Of a DNA stretch of 64,000 nucleotides, positions 43,472 to 51,630 are shown in pieces. The position numbers and the translations under genes are program-made. How positions within the stretch are numbered: the stretch's first letter is position 1; each line of letters begins with the position of its first letter. The notes beneath the pieces are model-generated. The model did no database searches, was not told the DNA's origin, and saw only the letters and a program-made list of their open reading frames with translations. Origin of the DNA: Staphylococcus simiae (lineage in GTDB: Bacteria > Bacillota > Bacilli > Staphylococcales > Staphylococcaceae); the NCBI RefSeq assembly GCF_002902085.1, contig NZ_PPQR01000014.1:43054-107053 (forward strand). The letters are read 5' to 3'.

Positions 43472-43518
43472 AGGCAATCTTGATTAAGCGTTCAATCTAA
43501 TCAGGGTTGCCTTTGTAT
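43472..43518 (+). terminator. Intrinsic terminator after adcA
   Basis: AGGCAATCTTGATTA (43472-43486) pairs with TAATCAGGGTTGCCT (43498-43512) with two wobbles or mismatches, then TTGTATATAAT. Confidence 0.75.
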
Positions 43519-43625
43519 ATAATAATAGATATTCAGTGTGCGAAGGATGAAAGATGTTGTTATTGTTAGTACTGTAATCAAGCATGTTAAGATAAATACA
43601 TATTATTAGAAAAAGGAGTAACTCA

Positions 43626-44093
43626 ATGACACTTAACATAGATAACAATAAAGTCATTTTTAGTAGAACATTTAAAGCACCAATTGACAAAGTCTTTGAT
43701 GCATACACTACAAAATCACAATTTGAACAATGGTTTCATCCTCCTGGTGCCACAACCGAAGTGTATGAATTTGATATAGTTAAAGGTGGACATGCTTTTT
43801 ATGCAATTAAAGCCCCTGGTATGACAAGTTATACTGTAGCTGAATACAACAAAGTTCAACGACCATATTTACTTGAATATATTGATTCTTTTGCCACTGC
43901 CCAAGGTGATAAAGATACAAAAATGCCTAGTATGAAAGTAATATTGGAGTTTGACAAAATTGATAACCATACGACAACTGTAACGTCAACGTCAGTATTT
44001 CCAACTAAGGAAGCGGCACAACAAGTGGTAGATATGGGTGTTGAAAAAGGAATGACACAAACACTTAATCAGTTAGAACAGTTACTTAAGTGA
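43626..44093 (+). CDS. SRPBCC (AHSA1/START-like) family protein
   Basis: 155 residues forming one Bet v1-like lipid/ligand cavity fold. VIFSRTFKAPIDKVFDAYTTKSQFEQWFHPPGAT is the typical start of AHSA1-type bacterial proteins. The strands VTSTSVFPTKEAAQQVV and the last helix GMTQTLNQLEQLL complete it. Ligand unknown. Start ATG behind AAAAAGGAGTAACTCA. Single gene after the adcA terminator; the neighbours give no functional clue. Confidence 0.8.
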   Translation: MTLNIDNNKVIFSRTFKAPIDKVFDAYTTKSQFEQWFHPPGATTEVYEFDIVKGGHAFYAIKAPGMTSYTVAEYNKVQRPYLLEYIDSFATAQGDKDTKMPSMKVILEFDKIDNHTTTVTSTSVFPTKEAAQQVVDMGVEKGMTQTLNQLEQLLK

Positions 44094-44181
44094 ATTTGTT
44101 GAAAATATGTAATAAATTTTCGCCATCATTTTGTATATAATAAAAGTATAATAACAAAATAATAAAGAAGGATGATAATTT

Positions 44182-44376
44182 ATGTTAGAACGTTATATCA
44201 AAGTTTTAGGATTATATATTATTACTACATTATTATCAGCAATTATCGTACCGTCATCAAAAGTTGCTAATAAAGTAGTTAAATTTGTATTACGTACGAT
44301 GGTTGGATATAGTGTCTTTGCTTATGGACTACATTTCTTCTCAAAATTAAAAAGTTATAAAAAAGAAGAAGAATAA
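44182..44376 (+). CDS. 64-residue membrane protein, function unknown
   Basis: Two hydrophobic segments (about 5-26, VLGLYIITTLLSAIIV, and 33-53, VLRTMVGYSVFAYGLHFF) joined by a basic turn, and a charged end KSYKKEEE. Good ribosome binding site (GAAGGATGATAATTT). I do not recognise the family. The 44377-44681 gap behind it holds an odd hairpin-rich stretch. Confidence 0.65.
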   Translation: MLERYIKVLGLYIITTLLSAIIVPSSKVANKVVKFVLRTMVGYSVFAYGLHFFSKLKSYKKEEE

Positions 44377-44399
44377 GCTTATCGTATAGAACATAAGTT

Positions 44400-44566
44400 T
44401 AAGCAATACTTAAATAAGTATTGACGTTCGTTGTTTAGCAGTAACGACTGGATAAAAGTGTGATTACTTAATTGATAAATTATAAGATGTAAATATTGTC
44501 GGAGTGAGAAATCGAAATTGATTTTTGAACAATTGATTGATAGTCTCTCTCCGATATTTTTATATA
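44400..44566. repeat. Possible diverged copy of the structured repeat, ending in a terminator
   Basis: TTGTTTAGCAGTAACGACTGG (44432-44452) resembles CATTTGGCAGTAACTGTCTGG of the repeat family. The end (TATTGTCGGAGTGAGA.. TCTCTCTCCGATA, 44492-44557, then TTTTTATA) has the layout of the terminal GGGGTGGGA..TCCCACTCC arm but other bases. The right half is a good terminator for the small membrane protein gene. Homology is tentative. Confidence 0.4.
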
Positions 44567-44681
44567 TGATAATTAGATTTTTATAATTTTAAAAATATTT
44601 TTAATTTATGCTATCAATTGCGTGTAATTCCTAATATAATTGATTAGTAAATTTAGTTAAATTGTAAGTGGGGGAAGTATA

Positions 44682-45506
44682 ATGTTAAAAAATAATAAGA
44701 CGGTTGAAGATACATATTCAACTAGGCCAACAGTTGAAGCGATTGCTAGTTCAGTTCAAATGAAACAAGTAATGGCTGATAAAACACCTGGCCGTTATTT
44801 ACTTAAAGCTATGATGGCTGGTTTTTTATTATCAATTGTTACTGTATTTATGTTAGCAATTAAAACGCAATTTGCTGCGACACATCTTGATGGTTTAGTC
44901 AATTTAATGGGAGCAATTGCTTTTAGTCTAGGGTTAATCTTAGTCGTATTAACGAACTCTGAATTATTAACAAGTAACTTTATGTTCTTTACAGTTGGTT
45001 GGTATTATAAAGTTGTAACAATGAAGAAAATGTTATGGATTTTTACATTTTGTTTCCTAGGAAATATCATTGGTGGCTTAGTGTTATTCTTCTTGATGAA
45101 GTTTTCACATGTTATGACACCTGAAATGACACAATCATTGACTACATTAGTACATAAGAAAACTGTAGAATCTACGTGGTTAAATATTTTTACTAAAGGT
45201 ATTTTCTGTAACTTCTTTATTAATGTAGGTATCTTTATTGCAATGCAATTTAAAGATGGTTTATCAAAAGCATTTTATATTGGTTGTGGTGTTGTAGTCT
45301 TCGTATTTATGGGTTACGAACACGTTGTTTTCAATGCAGGTTTATATGCAGGAATGCTATTCTTTAATCTTGATGCATTAAACTGGATGGGCGTATTGAA
45401 AAACTTAGTCTTCGCCTTCTTAGGTAACTATGTTGGTGGCGGATTATTTATTGGTCTAGTCTTCGCATATTTAAATGGTAAGCGTAATAGTCTTGAACAA
45501 CACTAA
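44682..45506 (+). CDS. nirC: Formate/nitrite transporter NirC
   Basis: 274 residues of the FNT family, six helices. MMAGFLLSIVTVFML and LGLILVVLTNSELLTSNFMFF carry the omega-loop region; GIFCNFFINVGIF and GYEHVVFNAGLYAGMLF carry the second, with the central His of the pore in GYEHVV. A polar N-terminus of ~40 residues precedes. FNT channels pass nitrite or formate. The adjoining nitrate genes make nitrite export or import the likely role. Start ATG behind GTGGGGGAAGT. Followed by a terminator and repeat copy E. Confidence 0.88.
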   Translation: MLKNNKTVEDTYSTRPTVEAIASSVQMKQVMADKTPGRYLLKAMMAGFLLSIVTVFMLAIKTQFAATHLDGLVNLMGAIAFSLGLILVVLTNSELLTSNFMFFTVGWYYKVVTMKKMLWIFTFCFLGNIIGGLVLFFLMKFSHVMTPEMTQSLTTLVHKKTVESTWLNIFTKGIFCNFFINVGIFIAMQFKDGLSKAFYIGCGVVVFVFMGYEHVVFNAGLYAGMLFFNLDALNWMGVLKNLVFAFLGNYVGGGLFIGLVFAYLNGKRNSLEQH

Positions 45507-45536
45507 ATTATATTAAAAATTAAATGTTAGGTTAAC

Positions 45537-45577
45537 AAAAGGTACATCTCCATTAGAACAGGGGGTGTACTTTTTAA
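45537..45577 (+). terminator. Intrinsic terminator after nirC
   Basis: AAAAGGTACATCTCC (45537-45551) pairs imperfectly with GGGGTGTACTTTTT (to 45575). The T run follows directly as part of the right arm. Confidence 0.7.
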
Positions 45578-45702
45578 GTATTGATTAACCAACCAAATAT
45601 ATTTTCAAATACTCAATGAATTGATGAATAAGCATATTATTATCGTCAACTCATAAAGAAGATTATATTAATAACTATGGAATGAAGTTGCTTGTTAATA
45701 AT

Positions 45703-45864
45703 GAGCCTGGGACAAAATGTATTTTACACTTAAATTTAAGCATTTGGCAGTAACTGTCTGGTTTTCAAAGCGTTGATAAATCATCATTTTGAAAACCTAG
45801 TCAGTCTTGCCGAGGTGGGACTACGAAATAAATTTTATATAAAATTTATTTCTGTCCCACTCCC
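45703..45864. repeat. ~160 bp structured intergenic repeat, copy E
   Basis: GAGCCTGGGACA start, TTTGGCAGTAACTGTCTGG, central stem GGTTTTCAAAGCGTTGAT with ATCATCATTTTGAAAACC (other bases than copies A and B, pairing mostly kept), GTCTTGCCGAGGTGGG, and TGTCCCACTCCC end. Flanks GTTAATAATG and CATATTTAAC are close to complementary. The remainder of 45578-46028 is AT-rich, without a gene. Confidence 0.85.
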
Positions 45865-46028
45865 ATATTTAACTTGGCTTAGTGATTGTATTTTAAAAAT
45901 TGAGGTATTGATTAATTGCTAAGAAAATTGCAGTGTCAAAGACGAAGATAATAGTGTACCTCCAATAAAAGGTAGTACAAAATATCAAATGATGAATGTT
46001 TACGTAGCATTATAAAAGGAGAGATGAT

Positions 46029-46565
46029 ATGACACAAACTAACATTCGAATTGCCACAGTTGAAGATGCACCAGCACTACATCAATTAATGCATGATGCG
46101 TTTACACCATTAAGAGAATTAGGTATTGACTGGCCTTCGGTTAATGCTGATCTTCAAGCAGTTGAAGATAATATTATGAATAATACAACATTTGTCTTAG
46201 AAATTGATCAAAACATTGTATCTACCATTACCGTAAGATATCCATGGGGAAGTGTGAGAACGATTTCAGGTTATCCTTTTGTATGGTGGTTTGCGACAAA
46301 TCCACAATATGATGGACAAGGATATGGTAGCCAATTGCTAAAATATGTAGAAGAAACATTTTTACGAGATACCTTAAAAGCTGCTGCAGTTACATTAGGA
46401 ACATCAGCACGCTTACACCCTTGGTTATTAAGTATCTACGAAAAAAGAGGTTATGAAATTTATGCTGAACATGAAAATGACGATGGTGATTTAGGTGTGA
46501 TTATGCGTAAAATTTTAATACCAGAACGTTTTGATAATCAAATTTTAGGACAACCACCATTTTAA
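46029..46565 (+). CDS. GNAT-family N-acetyltransferase
   Basis: 178 residues, single GNAT domain. The acetyl-CoA binding motif A is FATNPQYDGQGYGSQLLKYVEE, and motif B follows (LHPWLLSIYEKRGYEIYAE). IRIATVEDAPALHQLMHDAF is the usual N-terminal helix region. Substrate unknown. Start ATG behind AAAGGAGAGATGAT. It lies between nirC and nirR, but with terminators on both sides, so it is not obviously part of nitrate metabolism. Confidence 0.85.
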   Translation: MTQTNIRIATVEDAPALHQLMHDAFTPLRELGIDWPSVNADLQAVEDNIMNNTTFVLEIDQNIVSTITVRYPWGSVRTISGYPFVWWFATNPQYDGQGYGSQLLKYVEETFLRDTLKAAAVTLGTSARLHPWLLSIYEKRGYEIYAEHENDDGDLGVIMRKILIPERFDNQILGQPPF

Positions 46566-46676
46566 AATGAAATGTCACTTTAACTGATTACAATGTAAAT
46601 TTATCAATTGGTCAATTCAAAATTAAATACGAAAATCGTCGACCATTGAAATTTAGAATATGTCGGCTATATTTAG

Positions 46677-46718
46677 ACACCAACTATGAGATAACCCTTG
46701 TAGTTGGTGTTTTTAACG
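46677..46718 (+). terminator. Intrinsic terminator after the acetyltransferase gene
   Basis: ACACCAACTA (46677-46686) pairs exactly with TAGTTGGTGT (46701-46710), then TTTTAACG. Confidence 0.8.
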
Positions 46719-46774
46719 TTTGAAAATGCTTTTTCAAAGAGAAAATAAATGTAAAATACATGATTAAAAACTAA

Positions 46775-46790
46775 TAAGGGAATTCCCTAA
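46775..46790. promoter_or_regulatory. NreC-type operator before nirR
   Basis: TAAGGGAATTCCCTAA is a palindrome close to the NreC pattern TAGGGN4CCCTA described for S. carnosus. The same kind of site is found before narG and narK. It lies 49 bases before the nirR -10 (TACAAT, 46839-46844). Confidence 0.65.
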
Positions 46791-46802
46791 TTTTATCTTA
46801 AA

Positions 46803-46820
46803 ATGTGATTTTATTCACAA
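46803..46820. promoter_or_regulatory. Rex-like operator before nirR
   Basis: ATGTGATTTTATTCACAA keeps TGTGA-N6-TCACA and fits the redox repressor Rex consensus (TTGTGAAN4-6TTCACAA type) with one end base changed. It overlaps the -35 position of the nirR promoter, as expected for repression at high NAD+. A CRP/FNR site would look similar. Confidence 0.6.
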
Positions 46821-46866
46821 AAAGTCAAATATTTGTATTACAATACAGTTGAAAGGGTTGGTATAT

Positions 46867-47586
46867 GTGATTGGAAATATAATCGTTGCGCATGGTATGA
46901 GAAAAGGACAACAGAATAAAGCATTAGAATCTTTTGTGGGAGACATGCTTAAAAATGAATCGTATCACTATGAAATGGCTTTTTTGGAAAGTGATAGTCA
47001 AAATTTGGAACAAGTTATGACGAAAATGATTGATGAAGGAATTGACCAATTTAGAATTATTCCATTACTTATTTTCAGCGCGATGCATTACATTAGTGAT
47101 ATTCCGAATATTCTTAATAGTATGACGCAACAGTTTCCACATATTTCAGCACGAGTAAGTCAACCGCTCGGCACACATCAACTTATGACATTGTTAGTAG
47201 AACAGCGAATTAACGACGCTATTGATGATGACTATTTGGATGTGGCTGTAGTAGTAGTGGCACATGGTAACGGTAGTGGGCAGTTTACTAAGGCACATGA
47301 CGAATTACAAGACTTTGTTAAAACTTTAACTATTAACAAACCAACATACGCTCGAACATTATATGGAGCGTTAAGTTTCAAGAATGATTTAGACGACATA
47401 GCTGATCAATACGACAAGTTAATCGTCGTACCATTATTTTTATATGATGGCAGATTAGTTAACAAGGTGAAACAACACATGACAGAGATGAATGTCAATA
47501 GTGACATTTATTTCACACCGTCTATTAACTTTGATCCGATTTTGAATGACATTATTAATGATCGACTTGAGTTAATGACTGTATAA
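46867..47586 (+). CDS. nirR: CbiX/SirB-type sirohydrochlorin ferrochelatase-like protein NirR
   Basis: 239 residues from GTG at 46867, preferred to the upstream TTG (46849) because GAAAGGG then stands nine bases before it and the TTG lies at the expected transcript start. Two CbiX-like halves: IIVAHGMRKGQQNKAL with His9, and VVVVAHGNGSGQFTKAH in the second half; RIIPLLIF and IVVPLFLYDG repeat as well. It should insert Fe into sirohydrochlorin to make siroheme for NirB, as proposed for staphylococcal SirB. First gene of nirR-nirB-nirD-nasF; controlled by NreC- and Rex-type sites. Confidence 0.86.
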   Translation: MIGNIIVAHGMRKGQQNKALESFVGDMLKNESYHYEMAFLESDSQNLEQVMTKMIDEGIDQFRIIPLLIFSAMHYISDIPNILNSMTQQFPHISARVSQPLGTHQLMTLLVEQRINDAIDDDYLDVAVVVVAHGNGSGQFTKAHDELQDFVKTLTINKPTYARTLYGALSFKNDLDDIADQYDKLIVVPLFLYDGRLVNKVKQHMTEMNVNSDIYFTPSINFDPILNDIINDRLELMTV

Positions 47587-47645
47587 AACGACTAACATAC
47601 CAAATCCTTTTTAAAACAAATATTACGCGGTAAAGGGGCATATTT

Positions 47646-50051
47646 ATGGCAAAGCAAAAATTAGTAATGATTGGTAACGGCATGGCGGGTATTAGAACTA
47701 TTGAAGAAATTCTAGGTCGTTCTAATGATATGTATGATATTACTGTTATTGGTAAAGAACCATATCCAAACTACAACAGAATAATGTTATCCAATATTTT
47801 ACAAAATAAAATGACTGTTGAAGAAACAATCATGAATCCTTACGAATGGTACGAAGAAAATAATATTACATTAATTACTGACGACCCAGTTGTAAATGTA
47901 GACAAAGTAGCACAAACTGTAACAACTTCAAAAGGTGTCGAAGTTGGTTATGATAAATTAATTTTTGCCACAGGATCTAAAGCTTTTGTTATTCCTGTGC
48001 CAGGATCTGATTTGCCAAGTGTCATTGGCTGGAGAACAATTGATGATACTGAACAAATGATGGAAATTGCCAAAACGAAGAAAAAAGCTATCGTTATTGG
48101 TGGAGGACTTTTAGGTCTAGAATGTGCACGTGGTTTATTAGACCAAGGTATGGAAGTAACTGTGTTGCATTTAGCTGAATGGTTAATGGAAATGCAATTA
48201 GACCGTAAAGCAGGGGCAATGCTAAAAGCAGATTTAGAAAAGCAAGGTATGAAATTTGAAATGCAAGCAAACACAACTGAAATCTTAGGGGAAGATGATG
48301 TTGAAGGCGTTAGACTAGCGGATGGTAGAGAAATAGAAACGGATTTAGTAGTAATGGCTGTAGGTATTAGACCATATACAGAAGTAGCGAAAGATGCTGG
48401 CTTAGAAGTAAATCGAGGCATTGTTGTTAATGATGTCATGCAAACTAGTGACGATAACATTTATGCTGTTGGTGAATGCGCCGAACATGATGGTAAAGTT
48501 TATGGATTGGTTGCACCATTATATGAACAAGGGAAAGTGCTTGCAGATTACTTAACTGAACAACAAACAGATGGATATAAAGGTTCAACAACATTTACAT
48601 CTTTAAAAGTATCCGGTTGTGATTTATATAGTGCAGGACAAATTATCGAAAGCCCAGATGTTAAAGGAATAGAAATCTTTAATAGTGTGGATAATAACTA
48701 TAAAAAAGTATTCTTAAAAGATGGTAATGTTGTTGGTGCAGTATTATATGGAGATACAGATGATGGTTCTCGTTTCTATAGTATGATGAAAAAAGGTGAA
48801 TCTATTGAAGATTACACACTTGTGTCATTATTAACAAAAGGCGGAGAAGAAACAGGTACATCTATTGCTGATATGGCTGATGATGAAACGATTTGTGGTT
48901 GTAATGGTGTAGATAAAGGAACTATCGTTAAAGCAATTACTGAAAATGGCTTGACTACGGTTGAAGAAGTTACAGCTCAAACAAAAGCGGGTAATTCTTG
49001 TGGTAAATGTAAACCACAAATTGCACAAATTTTACAATATACATTAGGTGATGATTTTGTAGCAGCTAAACCAGCAGGTATTTGTAGCTGTACGGATTTA
49101 TCTAGAGATCAAATTGTGACACAAATACGAGCAAAAGGACTTAAAACATCTAAAGAAGTGCGTCATGTCCTAGACTTTAAAAATAAAGGCGGCTGTCCAA
49201 AATGTCGTCCGGCAATAAACTATTACTTAAATATGGTTTATCCATTTGAACATAGGGATGAGAAAGAATCAAGATTTGCTAATGAACGTTATCATGCAAA
49301 TATCCAAAATGATGGTACATTCTCTGTTATTCCACAAATGCGTGGAGGTGTTACAGATGCCGATCAATTAATTCGCTTAGGTGAAGTAGCTAAAAAATAT
49401 GATGTACCTTTAGTTAAAGTTACTGGTTCTCAACGTGTGGGCTTATACGGTCTTAAAAAAGAAGAATTACCGCAAGTTTGGGAAGACTTAGGCATGCGTT
49501 CAGCATCTGCTTATGGTAAGAAAACACGTTCAGTAAAAAGTTGTGTAGGTAAAGAATTCTGTCGTTTTGGTACACAATATACAACAGCACTGGGTATTAG
49601 ATTAGAAAAAACATTCGAATATATTGACACTCCTCATAAATTTAAAATGGGTGTTTCAGGATGTCCAAGAAGTTGTGTAGAATCAGGTGTTAAAGACTTT
49701 GGTATTATTTCAGTAGAAAACGGCTTCCAAATATACATTGGTGGTAATGGTGGTACTGAAGTTGAAAAAGGTGAATTCTTAACTACAGTAGAAACTGAAG
49801 ATGAAGTAGTTAAATTATGTGGTGCACTAATGCAATATTACAGAGAAACTGGTATATACGCTGAAAGAACAGCACCATGGTTAAGACGTCTTGGTTTTGA
49901 AAATGTTAAAGAAGTTCTATTAGATAAAGACAGACAAGAAGAATTATTTGAACGCATCATGGAAGCTAAAAAAGCGGTTGAAGAAGAACCTTGGAAAGCT
50001 ATTACTAATGATGCAGAAGCAAGAAAAATCTTTGAAGTGGAGAAGGTGTAA
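47646..50051 (+). CDS. nirB: NADH-dependent nitrite reductase large subunit
   Basis: 801 residues. N-terminal FAD/NAD(P) domain (VMIGNGMAGIRTIEE; second nucleotide site VIGGGLLGLECARG; AVGECAEHDG). Two BFD-like [2Fe-2S] domains follow: CGCNG with CGKC (about 416-454) and CSC with CPKC (about 479-520). The siroheme/[4Fe-4S] part has C-x5-C (SCVGKEFC, ~632) and C-x3-C (GCPRSC, ~671). It reduces nitrite to ammonia in the cytoplasm with NADH, which detoxifies nitrite and regenerates NAD+. Start ATG with AAAGGGG. Followed by nirD after three bases. Confidence 0.95.
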   Translation: MAKQKLVMIGNGMAGIRTIEEILGRSNDMYDITVIGKEPYPNYNRIMLSNILQNKMTVEETIMNPYEWYEENNITLITDDPVVNVDKVAQTVTTSKGVEVGYDKLIFATGSKAFVIPVPGSDLPSVIGWRTIDDTEQMMEIAKTKKKAIVIGGGLLGLECARGLLDQGMEVTVLHLAEWLMEMQLDRKAGAMLKADLEKQGMKFEMQANTTEILGEDDVEGVRLADGREIETDLVVMAVGIRPYTEVAKDAGLEVNRGIVVNDVMQTSDDNIYAVGECAEHDGKVYGLVAPLYEQGKVLADYLTEQQTDGYKGSTTFTSLKVSGCDLYSAGQIIESPDVKGIEIFNSVDNNYKKVFLKDGNVVGAVLYGDTDDGSRFYSMMKKGESIEDYTLVSLLTKGGEETGTSIADMADDETICGCNGVDKGTIVKAITENGLTTVEEVTAQTKAGNSCGKCKPQIAQILQYTLGDDFVAAKPAGICSCTDLSRDQIVTQIRAKGLKTSKEVRHVLDFKNKGGCPKCRPAINYYLNMVYPFEHRDEKESRFANERYHANIQNDGTFSVIPQMRGGVTDADQLIRLGEVAKKYDVPLVKVTGSQRVGLYGLKKEELPQVWEDLGMRSASAYGKKTRSVKSCVGKEFCRFGTQYTTALGIRLEKTFEYIDTPHKFKMGVSGCPRSCVESGVKDFGIISVENGFQIYIGGNGGTEVEKGEFLTTVETEDEVVKLCGALMQYYRETGIYAERTAPWLRRLGFENVKEVLLDKDRQEELFERIMEAKKAVEEEPWKAITNDAEARKIFEVEKV

Positions 50052-50054
50052 TTA

Positions 50055-50369
50055 ATGGCTACGAAAGAAAAAGTGAAAGTAACAACATTGGATGAATTAA
50101 CACCATTAATTGGTAAAAAGGTCTTTATTGGAGATAAACAAATCGGTTTATTTTTAACAGAAAGTGGTAAAATCCATGCTATTCATAATGTGTGTCCACA
50201 TAAACAAGGTCCATTATCAGAAGGCACAGTAAGTGGTGAATACGTCTTTTGTCCACTTCATGATCAAAAAATTGATTTAAACACAGGTATTGTTCAAGAA
50301 CCAGATGAAGGTTGCGTTGATGTTTATGAAGTTGAAGTTAAAGACGGAGACGTATACGTATGTCTGTAA
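50055..50369 (+). CDS. nirD: NADH-dependent nitrite reductase small subunit (Rieske-like)
   Basis: 104 residues. Rieske [2Fe-2S] motifs C-P-H (NVCPHKQGPL) and C-P-L-H (FCPLHDQKID) are both intact, whereas E. coli NirD lacks them. It assists NirB. Translation is coupled: three bases after nirB and 10 bases overlapping nasF. Start ATG behind GGAGAAGGTG. Confidence 0.93.
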   Translation: MATKEKVKVTTLDELTPLIGKKVFIGDKQIGLFLTESGKIHAIHNVCPHKQGPLSEGTVSGEYVFCPLHDQKIDLNTGIVQEPDEGCVDVYEVEVKDGDVYVCL

Positions 50370-51337
50370 CAGACTACGGTAAAGTTTATTTGATTGGTGC
50401 TGGGCCTGGAAATCCTAATTATTTAACCAAAAAAGCTGAGCGCTTAATACAACGAGCTGATATTATCTTAGTTGACCGTTTAGTAAATCCTCTTATCTTA
50501 CAATATGCCAAGCCTAATGTAGAGGTTATAGATGTAGGAAAGAAACCTTATGCTAAGCATATACAACAACAAAATATTAATGAACAAATTATTGAAGCGG
50601 CACGACATCATCAACTAGTTGTTAGATTAAAAGGTGGGGACCCAGCCATCTTTGGTCGTGTACAAGAAGAAATTGATGCATTGAATGAACATGATATACA
50701 ATTTGAAATTGTGCCTGGAGTAACATCAGCAAGTGCAGCAGTTGCGACGATGAATACAGGATTAACAATGCGAACAATTGCAAAGAGTGTGACATTTTCA
50801 ACAGGGCATTTTAAAGATTCCGAAGAAAATGAGGTTGATATTAGTAACTTAATTAATGGTGGTACGCTAGCAATCTATATGGGTATTAAGCGATTAGGTA
50901 AAATCATCGACCAAATTAAACAATATACTGATATCAATTACCCTATTGCAATTGTATTTAATGCCTCATGCTTTAATGAATTTGTAGTAACAGGTTACTT
51001 AAGTAATATCATCCAACGTTTAGAACAACATCATGTAGAAGCAAAGCCAGGAATTTGTATTATTGGTGATGTGGGAGAATATGTAGATTATTCTAGACAA
51101 ACTTGGCCAGAACATCGACCATTTTATGTGATCAGTGGTGAACAACAAGAAGCACTTGAAATTTGTGAATATTTATATGATAAAGGATTTGGTTGTATGG
51201 TTAATCCTAATCAAGCTAAACATATTGATTATCATCCATCTCAACGCACATATTATCAAAATTTTATTAATGACCAACAAGATGTGATTTATATCTCAAC
51301 ATCACATTTTAAACAATCAATAGAACAGTGTATATAG
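50360..51337 (+). CDS. nasF: Uroporphyrinogen-III C-methyltransferase with C-terminal extension
   Basis: 325 residues. Residues 1-~240 are a complete SUMT: KVYLIGAGPGNPNYLTKKAERLI, VDRLVNPLIL, LKGGDPAIFGRVQEE, VPGVTSASAAVA, TMRTIAKSVTFSTGH. It methylates uroporphyrinogen III twice to precorrin-2, the first step to siroheme. The last ~80 residues (EHRPFYVISGEQQEALEICEYLYDKGFGC...) are outside SUMT and look like a shortened uroporphyrinogen-III synthase or new domain. Precorrin-2 dehydrogenase is not in the window. Overlaps nirD; ends the nir operon at a terminator. Confidence 0.9.
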   Translation: MSVTDYGKVYLIGAGPGNPNYLTKKAERLIQRADIILVDRLVNPLILQYAKPNVEVIDVGKKPYAKHIQQQNINEQIIEAARHHQLVVRLKGGDPAIFGRVQEEIDALNEHDIQFEIVPGVTSASAAVATMNTGLTMRTIAKSVTFSTGHFKDSEENEVDISNLINGGTLAIYMGIKRLGKIIDQIKQYTDINYPIAIVFNASCFNEFVVTGYLSNIIQRLEQHHVEAKPGICIIGDVGEYVDYSRQTWPEHRPFYVISGEQQEALEICEYLYDKGFGCMVNPNQAKHIDYHPSQRTYYQNFINDQQDVIYISTSHFKQSIEQCI

Positions 51338-51360
51338 TCACTGTATCAAACAATATAAAT

Positions 51361-51412
51361 AAGACTTTAATCATAGGTAACTGAATGACCTGTATTAAAG
51401 TCTTATTTTTTT
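51361..51412 (+). terminator. Intrinsic terminator of the nir operon
   Basis: AAGACTTTAAT (51361-51371) pairs with ATTAAAGTCTT (to 51404), plus AGGT/ACCT inside, followed by ATTTTTTTAA. Confidence 0.85.
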
Positions 51413-51479
51413 AATATTGTGAGGCACATGAGATTTAGGAAGTGAAATGTCATGAAAATGTTGAAATTTTACAACAGGA

Positions 51480-51544
51480 TAGGGAAAATCCCTAACCAAT
51501 TAGGTAATTCCCTAATATTAATATTTTGTGAAAAAATATACAAT
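51480..51544 (+). promoter_or_regulatory. narG promoter with two NreC-type operators
   Basis: TAGGGAAAATCCCTA (51480-51494) and TAGGTAATTCCCTA (51501-51514) are centred ~20.5 bases apart, two DNA turns. The -10 TACAAT (51539-51544) is 25 bases after the second. A TTGTGAAAAAAT half-site of the Rex type lies between them and the -10. There is no good -35, as expected for an activator-dependent promoter. Confidence 0.72.
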
Positions 51545-51630
51545 CTAGTTAAAGGTAAAAAACATCTTGATGAACTAAACAATTAATGGAATGAATATAG
51601 ATCGTATTTGTACGTAGGAGGATAAAATAA

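Noticed and set aside
46029..46565. Acetyltransferase as member of the nitrate regulon
   Set aside because: It has its own ribosome binding site and is cut off by terminators on both sides. No NreC-type palindrome lies upstream.
46867..47586. HemH-type protoporphyrin ferrochelatase
   Set aside because: The protein is a CbiX-like duplication with short HGxxxG motifs and sits beside siroheme genes, which fits sirohydrochlorin chelation better.
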